From positions 1-64,000 of the forward strand of contig JAUCBJ010000912.1 in the NCBI GenBank assembly GCA_032718475.1: a stretch of 64,000 nt of DNA, given 5' to 3'. The translations under genes were made by a program, and so were the position numbers. Positions 44,552 through 55,260 of the stretch are shown here, one piece after another. The notes under the pieces are model-generated. The model saw only the letters and a program-made list of their open reading frames with translations. It had not been told where the DNA came from and ran no database searches. Position 1 is the first letter of the stretch. Every line of letters begins with the position of its first letter. Source of the DNA: Nemertoderma westbladi. Its lineage: Eukaryota; Xenacoelomorpha; Nemertodermatida; Nemertodermatidae.

Positions 44552-47495
44552 AAGTACTGCATTGCTATACATACACTATGTACTGCATTGCTGTACATAC
44601 ACTATGTACTGCATTGCTATACATACACTATGTACTGCATTGCTATACATACACTATGTACTGCATTGCTATACATACACTATGTACTGCATTGCTATAC
44701 ATACACTATGTACTGCATTGCTATACATACACTATGTACTGCATTGCTATACATACACTATGTACTGCATTGCTATACATACACTATGTACTACATTGCT
44801 ATACATACACTATGTACTGCATTGCTATACATACACTATGTACTGCATTGCTATACATACACTATGTACTGCATTGCTATACATACACTATGTACTGCAT
44901 TGCTATACATACAATATGTACTGCATTGCTATACATACACTATGTACTGCATTGCTATACATACACTATGTACTGCATTGCTATACATACACTATGTACT
45001 GCATTGCTATACATACACTATGTACTGCATTGCTATACATACACTATGTACTGCATTGCTATACATACACTAAGTACTGCATTGCTATACATACACTATG
45101 TACTGCATTGCTATACATACACTATGTACTGCATTGCTATACATACACTATGTACTACATTGCTATACATACAATATGTACTGCATTGCTATACATACAC
45201 TATGTACTGCATTGCTATACATACACTATGTACTGCATTCGTATACATACACTATGTACTGCATTGCTATACATACACTATGTACTACATTGCTATACAT
45301 ACACTATGTACTGCATTGCTATACATACACTATGTACTGCATTGCTATACATACACTATGTACTGCATTGCTATACATACACTATGTACTGCATTGCTAT
45401 ACATACACTATGTACTGCATTGCTATACATACACTATGTACTGCATTGCTATACATACACTATGTACTGCATTGCTATACATACACTATGTACTGCATTG
45501 CTATACATACACTATGTACTACATTGCTATACATACACTATGTACTGCATTGCTATACATACACTATGTACTGCATTGCTATACATACACTATGTACTGC
45601 ATTGCTATACATACACTATGTACTGCATTGCTATACATACAATATGTACTGCATTGCTATACATACACTATGTACTGCATTGCTATACATACACTATGTA
45701 CTGCATTGCTATACATACACTATGTACTGCATTGCTATACATACACTATGTACTGCATTGCTATACATACACTATGTACTGCATTGCTATACATACACTA
45801 TGTACTGCATTGCTATACATACACTATGTACTGCATTGCTATACATACACTATGTACTGCATTGCTATACATACACTATGTACTGCATTGCTATACATAC
45901 ACTATGTACTGCATTGCTATACATACAATATGTACTGCATTGCTATACATACACTATGTACTGCATTGCTATACATACAATATGTACTGCATTGCTATAC
46001 ATACACTATGTACTGCATTGCTATACATACACTATGTACTGCATTGCTATACATACACTATGTACTGCATTGCTATACATACACTAAGTACTGCATTGCT
46101 ATACATACACTATGTACTGCATTGCTATACATACACTATGTACTGCATTGCTATACATACACTATGTACTGCATTGCTATACATACACTATGTACTGCAT
46201 TGCTATACATACACTAAGTACTGCATTGCTATACATATACTATGTACTGCATTGCTATACATACACTATGTACTGCATTGCTATACATACACTATGTACT
46301 GCATTGCTGTACATACACTATGTACTGCATTGCTATACATACACTAAGTACTGCATTGCTATACATATACTATGTACTGCATTGCTATACATACACTATG
46401 TACTGCATTGCTATACATACACTATGTACTGCATTGCTATACATACACTATGTACTGCATTGCTATACATACACTATGTACTGCATTGCTATACATACAC
46501 TATGTACTGCATTGCTATACATACACTAAGTACTGCATTGCTATACATACACTATGTACTGCATTGCTATACATACACTAAGTACTGCATTGCTATACAT
46601 ACACTATGTACTGCATTGCTATACATACACTATGTACTGCATTGCTATACATACACTATGTACTGCATTGCTATACATACACTATGTACTGCATTGCTAT
46701 ACATACACTATGTACTGCATTGCTATACATACACTAAGTACTGCATTGCTATACATACACTATGTACTGCATTGCTATACATACACTATGTACTGCATTG
46801 CTATACATACACTATGTACTGCATTGCTATACATACAATATGTACTGCATTGCTATACATACACTATGTACTGCATTGCTATACATACAATATGTACTGC
46901 ATTGCTATACATACACTATGTACTGCATTGCTATACATACACTATGTACTGCATTGCTATACATACACTATGTACTGCATTGCTATACATACACTAAGTA
47001 CTGCATTGCTATACATACACTATGTACTGCATTGCTATACATACACTATGTACTGCATTGCTATACATACACTATGTACTGCATTGCTATACATACACTA
47101 TGTACTGCATTGTTATACATACACTAAGTACTGCATTGCTATACATATACTATGTACTGCATTGCTATACATACACTATGTACTGCATTGCTATACATAC
47201 ACTATGTACTGCATTGCTGTACATACACTATGTACTGCATTGCTATACATACACTAAGTACTGCATTGCTATACATATACTATGTACTGCATTGCTATAC
47301 ATACACTATGTACTGCATTGCTATACATACACTATGTACTGCATTGCTATACATACACTATGTACTGCATTGCTATACATACACTATGTACTGCATTGCT
47401 GTTACTGCATTGCTGTACATACACTATGTACTGCATTGCTGTACATACACTATGTACTGCATTGCTGTACATACACTAAGTACTGCATTGCTGTA
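44552..47495 (+). repeat. 26-bp minisatellite, about 2.9 kb
   Basis: About 113 units of TGCATTGCTATACATACACT plus ATGTAC. Variant units (CACTAAGT, ACAATATG, CTGTACAT, TATACTAT, ACTACATT) recur in the same order in larger blocks, showing segmental duplication inside the array. Several frames stay open since three units make 78 bases; none is a gene. Confidence 0.97.
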
Positions 47496-47640
47496 TACAG
47501 TAGTTTGTATGTATTGTATGTTGTTTGTAGTTCTGTAGTTTGTAGTATTATATGTGTAGTATTGAACTGTATAGCTGTTTAGGTGACATTACAGCACATA
47601 AATACTAGATTAATAGCGTTTGTTTCTTTATACGTTTGAC

Positions 47641-49995
47641 TCACATGTAAACAGCAGATACGTATACCAAAGTAGAAAGCCAAAACACTCGCACATAAAC
47701 ATGTAAACAGCAGATACGTATACCAAAGTAGAAAGCCAAAACACTCGCACATAAACATGTAAACAGCAGATACGTATACCAAAGTAGAAAGCCAAAACAC
47801 TCGCACATAAACATGTAAACAGCAGATACGTATACCAAAGTAGAAAGCCAAAACACTCGCACGTAAACATGTAAACATCAGATACGTATACCAAAGTAGA
47901 AAGCCAAAACACTCGGACATAAACATGTAAACAGCAGATACGTATACCAAAGTAGAAAGCCAAAACACTCGCACATAAACATGTAAACAGCAGATACGTA
48001 TACCAAAGTAGAAAGCCAAAACACTCGCACATAAACATGTAAACAGCAGATACGTATAGCAAAGTAGAAAGCCAAAACACTCGGACATAAACATGTAAAC
48101 AGCAGATACATATACCAAAGTAGAAAGCCAAAACACTCGCACATAAACATGTAAACAGCAGATACGTATACCAAAGTAGAACGCCAAAACACTCGGACAT
48201 AAACATGTAAACAGCAGATACGTATACCAAAGTAGAAAGCCAAAACACTCGGACATAAACATGTAAACAGCAGATACGTATACCAAAGTAGAAAGCCAAA
48301 ACACTCGCACATAAACATGTAAACAGCAGATACGTATACCAAAGTAGAACGCCAAAACACTCGGACATAAACATGTAAACAGCAGATACGTATACCAAAG
48401 TAGAAAGCCAAAACACTCGGACATAAACATGTAAACAGCAGATACGTATACCAAAGTAGAAAGCCAAAACACTCGCACATAAACATGTAAACAGCAGATA
48501 CGTATACCAAAGTAGAAAGCCAAAACACTCGCACATAAACATGTAAACAGCAGATACGTATACCAAAGTAGAACGCCAAAACACTCGGACATAAACATGT
48601 AAACAGCAGATACGTATACCAAAGTAGAAAGCCAAAACACTCGGACATAAACATGTAAACAGCAGATACGTATACCAAAGTAGAAAGCCAAAACACTCGC
48701 ACATAAACATGTAAACAGCAGATACGTATACCAAAGTAGAAAGCCAAAACACTCGCACATAAACATGTAAACAGCAGATACGTATACCAAAGTAGAAAGC
48801 CAAAACACTCGCACATAAACATGTAAACAGCAGATACGTATACCAAAGTAGAAAGCCAAAACACTCGCACATAAACATGGAAACAGCAGATACGTATACC
48901 AAAGTAGAAAGCCAAAACACTCGCACCTAAACATGTAAACAGCAGATACGTATACCAAAGTAGAAAGCCAAAACACTCGGACATAAACATGTAAACAGCA
49001 GATACGTATACCAAAGTAGAAAGCTAAAACACTCGGACATAAACATGTAAACAGCAGATACGTATACCAAAGTAGAAAGCCAAAACACTCGCACATAAAC
49101 ATGTAAACAGCAGATACGTATACCAAAGTAGAAAGCCAAAACACTCGCACATAAACATGTAAACAGCAGATACGTATACCAAAGTAGAAAGCCAAAACAC
49201 TCGCACATAAACATGTAAACAGCAGATACATATACCAAAGTAGAAAGCCAAAACGCTCGCACATAAACATGTAAACAGCAGATACGTATACCAAAGTAGA
49301 AAGCCAAAACACTGGCACATAAACATGTAAACAGCAGATACGTATACCAAAGTAGAAAGCCGAAACACTCGCACCTAAACATGTAAACAGCAGATACGTA
49401 TACCAAAGTAGAAAGCCAAAACACTCGGACATAAACATGTAAACAGCAGATACGTATACCAAAGTAGAAAGCCAAAACACTCGGACATAAACATGTAAAC
49501 AGCAGATACGTATACCAAAGTAGAAAGCCAAAACACTCGCACATAAACATGTAAACAGCAGATACGTATACCAAAGTAGAAAGCCAAAACACTCGGACAT
49601 AAACATGTAAACAGCAGATACGTATACCAAAGTAGAAAGCCAAAACACTCGGACATAAACATGTAAACAGCAGATACGTATACCAAAGTAGAAAGCCAAA
49701 ACACTCGCACATAAACATGTAAACAGCAGATACGTATACCAAAGTAGAAAGCCAAAACACTCGCACATAAACATGTAAACAGCAGATACGTATACCAAAG
49801 TAGAAAGCCAAAACACTCGCACATAAACATGTAAACAGCATATACGTATACCAAAGTAGAAAGCCAAAACACTCGCACATAAACATGTAAACAGCAGATA
49901 CGTATACCAAAGTAGAAAGCCAAATCACTCGGACATAAACATGTAAACAGCAGATACGTATACCAAAGTAGAAAGCCAAAACACTCGCACATAAA
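47641..49995 (+). repeat. 56-bp minisatellite, about 2.35 kb
   Basis: About 42 units of AAACATGTAAACAGCAGATA, CGTATACCAAAGTAGAAAGC, CAAAACACTCGCACAT. The main variant is CGGACAT for CGCACAT; AACGCC for AAAGCC is rarer. It starts only 145 bases after the 26-bp array ends. The 762-residue minus-strand frame (LLWYTYLLFTCLC repeats) is an artefact of the unit. Confidence 0.97.
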
Positions 49996-49998
49996 ATC

Positions 49999-51300
49999 CA
50001 AGGCCGGATTTAGATTGTGGGAGGCCCTAGGCCAGAACTTTCTGGGAGGCCCCCTAATAAAATAATTTAATGATGATATCCAATCTGATAACAGCTTAGC
50101 GAAATCTATTTTAGTTCTCAAGTTATCACAGAATCTTTGTCCGCCAATCGGCGGACCAAAACAGACAGAACCGGCAGACTAGATACCACCAAATATTAAA
50201 CCTGATTTCAAAAAAGAAATTGGTGGTTCAGAAAACCCCCGTAATGACATGTTAGTTTTGTTAGTTAGCTCGGTTGTGTGCTTCCTTCGTACCCGACTTT
50301 ATTTAACCAAGCGCCAGATAGTGGCGCACATTAACCGCAAGTGAAATAATGTATAGTTTATTGTTTTGGTTAGAAAACATAGCCACTGTAACCTGCTCCT
50401 TTCCCTCAATGTTTTTATTTAAATTAAACTAATTTTTAAAACCCAATAACCACCCCAGACAGGCTGTTTTACGTGAGAAGGTTTGAACTTTGAAGGCAAT
50501 TATCTCGGAATTACATTTTTTCCATCCGAAAAACGCTATTCCTCCGCCATTTCATAACCGTGTTTTGATATAGGTGCTATATATGCTAAACGATATGTAA
50601 ATGAACATTCTATGCTGTTCCAAAAAATGTTGTATCCAAAAATGCGAATAAATGGAAAATATACTATTATACAGTAGAGGGACAGTTTTATGGTGAATGC
50701 TAATTTTTAAATATATTCCTGGCACTTTCATTGCTAAAGACAAGATAATGGGTGTTTAAAAGATAATAAAATAAGAATGCATCTTTAAAACGTTTATAAT
50801 GGAAGGTTCAAATTATTTACTCATCATCCACTATTAGTTACATAATTTTGCTGTCTTCCATGTTAGCCACAGCCACTGGCAGTACTAGATCACAATCAAA
50901 CATGATCTTTAAATGAACATAAAGTAAAACGCAAGGAAAGCGGGCGAATTTTTTTTAAACGTTGTTTAATATTTACTGTAAATATGAAATAGCTTGGTTT
51001 GTATCTGTAAGGGCTTGGCTTTTGTGGCCCCTGTGGTGGGCAGATGTTCCTTACACAGTCCCTGTAAATTTTAACTGTAAGCGAGTGATGATATATTTCT
51101 GAAAAGTATTATAATGATGTATTTACATAATAATTGAAATATAATATTAATATAAAACAATAGTTAACAAATAATGTTATGAATGTTATTTTTATTTAAA
51201 AAATATCTGCTATTTTAATATTTTTGTGAGAGGGCCCCTTGTTGTGGGAGGCCCTAGGCCGCGGCCTGCTCGGCCTAAGCCTAACCTTAATCCGGCCCTG
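49999..51300. mobile_element. hAT-like non-autonomous DNA element
   Basis: The left end CAAGGCCGGATTTAG...GGGAGGCCCTAGGCC faces the right end GGGAGGCCCTAGGCC...TTAATCCGGCCCTG: the outer CAGGGCCGGATT-type terminus is inverted, while the GGGAGGCCCTAGGC block is in direct and partly inverted form. CA(G)GG-type ends are characteristic of hAT elements. GCACATA occurs on both sides, as a possible target duplication drawn from the 56-bp repeat unit it interrupts. There is no transposase frame inside. Confidence 0.65.
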
Positions 51301-51328
51301 CACATATCAATACACTAACATTATGTCT

Positions 51329-51468
51329 ATTGATAGTAACAATGTGTTAGCAAGCTGTATTTTTCGAGGTGTTTGTTAGTATACATTTATTATAGGTGTA
51401 TAATAAATAAATGTATACTAACAAACACCTCGAAAAATACAGCTTGCTAACACATTGTTACTATCAAT
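51329..51468. repeat. 70-bp-arm palindrome of the hammerhead-repeat leader
   Basis: ATTGATAGTAACAATGTGTT to TTATTATA (51329-51394) is followed after GGTG by its inverted copy (51399-51468) with one 4-base insertion. The right arm is the start of the hammerhead-bearing monomer, so the left arm is an inverted partial monomer. Confidence 0.92.
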
Positions 51469-51601
51469 AATAAAAAAAAAAAAAAAAAAAATCAGGGGCT
51501 AATAAAATAGCAGCTGGCTTTGAAATTAATACTCCATATCTCAAGAACTTGTGGCCTAGTGGTTGTAGTCTCGGCTTCCACCTCGAGGTCCCAGGTTCGA
51601 A
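51399..51601 (+). mobile_element. Hammerhead-SINE monomer, partial copy 1
   Basis: It has the leader, an A-run (51472-51490) and the tRNA-like head up to GGTTCGAA, where it is joined abruptly to LINE-B at 51602. The ribozyme part is missing. Confidence 0.85.
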
Positions 51602-53134
51602 TGACAAGACACTACCTATAGAAACCGGGGACTTCACACCTGCCGAACTCCAAAGAAGCATTAAAAGCATGTCCAATAATAAAGCGAGTGGATTAGATGA
51701 AATCCCAGCGGAGGTATGGAAAACCGGAGTGCTAAATAGACCATTATTGAATGTTTGCAACCGGATGTTAAAAGGGGAAAAGCCACCACCAATTTGGACT
51801 AAAGGTCAACTAAAGTCTCTCCCCAAGAAAGGAGACCTCGGCGTACCAACAAACTATCGTGGGATCTGTCTGCTTGTGGTAGCTGCCAAAATATACAATA
51901 AAATGATTCTATATAGGATTAGGCCTCACATAGAGAAACTACTGCGTAAGAGCCAAAACGGATTTCGACCAAGTAGATCAACAATAGCTCAGATACTTGC
52001 ACTACGGAGACTGATTGAAGGAATTAAGTCAAAGAATCTCCCCGCAGTCATGACTTTTGTGGACTTCAAGAAGGCATTCGACTCCATCCATAGAGGTAAA
52101 ATGCTTGAAATCCTAAGAGCTTATGGAATACCAGAAGTAATTGTTGCTGGCATTGGATTGCTATATTGTGACACAGAAGCGCAGGTACTCTCACCAGATG
52201 GTGAAACTGAGTTTTTCTCAATCCTGGCTGGCGTACTGCAAGGTGACACATTAGCACCATTACTATTTGTAATTGTGCTGGATTACGCAATGAGGACGGC
52301 CACAAATCTGGGATCTGGGATTCACACTTCAAGAACGCAGAAGTAGTAGATATCCGGCAACTACAGTCACAGACACTGACTTTGCGGATGACATCGCCCT
52401 GCTCTCTAATACGCTAGCAGATGCACAGCTTCTACTAAATAAAGTGGAGAGGGCTGCTAAGGAGGTTGGATTGCATATAAATGCTACCAAGACCGAATTC
52501 ATGACCTTTAATGTTGATGGAAACTTGACAACCATTGATAATAATCAACTAAGGAAGGTCGATGACTTCCAGTACCTTGGATCATGGATAGAGAGTAGCA
52601 AAAAGGACATAGAAGTTAGGAAAGCAAAGGCTTGGGTAGCTCTATCAAAAATGGATACCATCTGGAAATCAGATCTCTCCAGGCACCTGAAGACCAAGTT
52701 CTTTCGAGCCACAGTGGAAAGTGTATTTTTATACGGGGGTGAGACCTGGACACTGACTAAATCACTTGAACAACGAATTGATGGTTGCTACACAAGACTA
52801 CTAAGGGCAGCCCTAAACATCAGCTGGAGACAACACATGACAAACGCCGAGCTTTATGGTACAATACCACCTGTATCAACCACCCTCCGCGAACGCAGAT
52901 TAAGATTCAGTGGGCACTGCTGGCGAAGTAAAGACGAGGTCATACCAGATCTACTTCTCTGGCAATCAACTCATGGAAAGCGTAGTCGTGGACGACCTGC
53001 CATAACATATATAGATCAACTTGAAAGGGATAGTGAACTTGGGAGAAACGAAATTACGACAACTATGGAGAATCGGGAAGCCTGGAAGGATCTCATTTCC
53101 ACTGTCCGAGTTCGCTCGAACTAGTAGTAGTAGT
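51602..53134 (+). mobile_element. LINE-B copy 2, RT almost complete, one frameshift
   Basis: The RT reads from FTPAELQRSIKSMSNNKASG through NYRGICLLVVAAKIYN, FVDFKKAFDSIHRGKM (motif A), AGVLQGDTLAPLLFVIVLDY (motif B), then a 2-base loss near 52310 moves the frame; FADDIALLSNT (motif C) and the C-terminus to 53124 follow in the next frame. The end has FSGHCWRSKDEVIPDLLLW and RGRPAITYIDQL, matching the C-terminal box of LINE-A in layout. It closes with (TAG)n at 53121-53133. There is no endonuclease: the 5' end is fused to the tRNA-like head of the hammerhead repeat. Confidence 0.9.
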
Positions 53135-53559
53135 AACAAACACCTCGTAATATACAGCTTGCTAACACATTGTTACTATCAATAATCAAAAAAAAAAAAT
53201 AAAAAATCAGGGGCTAATAAAATAGCAGCTGGCTTTGAAATTAATACTCCATATCTCAAGAACTTGTGGCCTAGTGGTTGTAGTCTCGGCTTCCACCTCG
53301 AGGTCCCAGGTTCGAATCCGACACCACGCTGATGAGACCCAGTAAGGTCGAAACGCGTACGTGGTTTGGAGAGATATGAGATATTAATTTCAAGAAAAAT
53401 TACGCGATTCCTAAATTTGTACACTACCCGGTTAAAAAGTACGCATGTGATGGGATTAGTCCTACAATTGCGCCAATAAAAGATAAGTTATTTTCGGTAA
53501 AATAAACTTATCATTCGAGGTATAGACCCCTAGATCCCTTCCTATAATAAATGTATACT
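53135..53559 (+). mobile_element. Hammerhead-SINE monomer, copy 2 (425 bp)
   Basis: Order: leader AACAAACACCTCGTAATATA, A-rich run (53188-53206), spacer, tRNA-like head with A box TGGCCTAGTGG (53267-53277) and perfect B box GGTTCGAATCC (53309-53319), hammerhead ribozyme (53323-53365), then a 190-base tail ending CCTTCCTATAATAAATGTAT. The next monomer starts directly, so copies 2 and 3 form a head-to-tail dimer with a period of about 425. Tandem units each with a type I hammerhead are the mark of retrozymes and Penelope-associated repeats, which make circular RNAs. Confidence 0.88.
53323..53365 (+). ncRNA. Hammerhead ribozyme (monomer copy 2)
   Basis: All core elements are present: CTGATGAG (53329-53336), stem II GACC/GGTC with a CAGTAA loop, GAAA, then a very short stem III (ACGCGT) and the cleavage triplet GTA at 53357-53359. 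Stem I is closed by ACCACG (53323-53328) and CGTGGT (53360-53365), six pairs. The short stem III is typical of metazoan type I hammerheads that cut as dimers. The CCAC strand also forms the 3' part of the tRNA-like head, so the two folds may compete. Confidence 0.88.
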
Positions 53560-53974
53560 AACAAACACCTCGAAAAATACAGCTTGCTAACACATTGTTA
53601 CTATCAATAATAAAAAAAAAAAAAAAAAAATCAGGGGCTAATAAAATAGCAGCTGGCTTTGAAATTAATATTCCATATCTCAAGAACCTGTGGCCTAGTG
53701 GTTGTAGTCTCGGCTTCCACCTCGAGGTCCCAGGTTCGAATCCGACACCACGCTGATGAGACCCAGTAAGGTCGAAACGCGTACATGGTTTGGAGAGATA
53801 TGAGATATTAATTTCAAGAAAAATTACGCGATTCCTAAATTTGTACACTACCCGGTTAAAAAGTACGCATGTGATGGGATTAGTCCTACAATTGCGCCAA
53901 TAAAAGATAAGTTATTTTCGGTAAAATAAACTTATCATTCGAGGTAAAGACCCCTAGATCCCTTCCTATAATAA
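53560..53974 (+). mobile_element. Hammerhead-SINE monomer, copy 3
   Basis: About 97 percent alike to copy 2, with an A-run at 53612-53629 and the same tRNA-like head and ribozyme. It ends at CCTATAATAA before unrelated sequence (ACAATATGTCGACGC). Confidence 0.88.
53747..53789 (+). ncRNA. Hammerhead ribozyme (monomer copy 3)
   Basis: Identical core to copy 2. One change in stem I (CATGGT for CGTGGT, 53784-53789) replaces a C-G pair by a C-A mismatch, which should weaken a monomeric fold but leave a dimeric fold with the copy 2 stem strand possible. Confidence 0.85.
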
Positions 53975-54217
53975 ACAATATGTCGACGCTGGGCGCTGGG
54001 GCTGGACACATTATCTCTCTGCACACCAATAATTAAGTGGCTAGACTCCTTGCGCTTTGTTCAATAATATATCGTGTATTTGGTCTTAGTAATGACACAA
54101 TTATGGGAATAACGTGATAGTAAATAAATATGATTAAAATATAATATTTACAACATGATGTAAATTCCATCAAGTAATCGTTAATGTAATAATTTTAAAC
54201 AGGTATTTTTTACTTAC

Positions 54218-54352
54218 CTCGTACGCAATTATGTACCCAGCATGTGGACATTGGCACAGATTAGTCTCAACCGTCCGACATTCAGACAACTGACCCGCAG
54301 CAAAGTCTGTTGTTACAACACATTCTACATCCGTACCTTGAATCAATCGCAG
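54218..54352 (-). CDS. Receptor exon: GPS motif
   Basis: 135 bases, 45 codons, phase 0 at both ends, acceptor ACTTTTAG, donor GAG/GTAAGT. It continues the last GAIN strand (LRLIQGTDVECVV) and contains the GPS cysteines: DVECVVTTDFAAG, LSECRTV and NLCQCPHAGYIIAYE. In active receptors the strand ends C-x-C-x-H-L-(T/S), with self-cleavage before T/S and release of a tethered agonist. Here the H is followed by A-G, so the nucleophile is missing and cleavage is not expected; the usual tryptophans are also absent. Confidence 0.85.
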
Positions 54353-54359
54353 CTAAAAG

Positions 54360-55260
54360 TATAAATACACTAGATGTATTCAGGCAAGAAATAATTAATA
54401 TATTTATGAGATCTACTACTCTAATAAACACTAGAAACCAGTCCTAAGGACCATCCTAATACCAGGATTTCACTTTTCGGTCGACTTTTTATTGGAATTT
54501 TATATATGAAGATTCTTTATTTTATTAATTTATCTTTATTAAGTGTTTTATAGCGCTTATTTATGCCTTATAACCTGTACATATACTAATTCGTTTATTG
54601 TTTTGGTTAGATACAGCCCTTCTGTAACCTGTGTTTTTCGTGAAAACCTGGCATTCTTCACATGCAACTGCAAAGTGAAACATAACGGCAGAAAGTCTGG
54701 TATTCTTCATTTGGGCCCCTTAAGTGGGTTGGGTGAATTCTTAGCCCGCGAGCATTCTTAGCCCGCGAGTTTGTAAAGGAGCAGGTTAGTAAAGAAACAG
54801 GTTTCAGTGGCGTATTGGGGGAACCAAAACAATAAACGTTATTGTTTTGCGGGCTAAGAATACCCACTGGCTAAGAATACTCGCGGGCTAAGAATTCCTG
54901 AAACCCTTAAGTGGTGTTGAAGTGGTTCGGTGTCTTGAATCTTGTGGTCGTAAATACGGGTGAAGTTTACTTTTCCGGAAATTTCCAATATTTTGAAAAA
55001 ACATATTTCCGGAAAACTCACATCCCTATTCAGATACAATAATGTAGGCCTACAGTACTTTCTCATGGCCTTTGGCGAAGCGGAGAAATATTCAATGGGG
55101 ATGGGAAGTTATCAGCTTTGAACTTTTTGGGGCCCCTAGGCTATTCTCAACAGTATGCACTGTAGCATTTTTTTTGAATTTTGCTCCCGTTCCGAAATCA
55201 GCTCCCGTTAATACGTATTCTAACAATCAAATATTGGGTTTTCTTATAAAAGACTAAAGC
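54360..55260. other. Intron sequence with foldback
   Basis: 54594-54632 is another copy of the TTTATTGTTTTGGTTAGA repeat. 54735-54897 is a foldback: GAATTCTTAGCCCGCGAG (with a second TTCTTAGCCCGCGAG copy) faces CTCGCGGGCTAAGAATTC. No exon is seen. Confidence 0.6.

Noticed and set aside
44540-50121. Frames of up to 762 residues with TLCTALLYIHYVLHC or FGFLLWYTYLLFTCLC repeats
   Set aside because: They follow from 26-bp and 56-bp tandem repeats; multiple registers are open and there is no non-repetitive coding sequence or start context.
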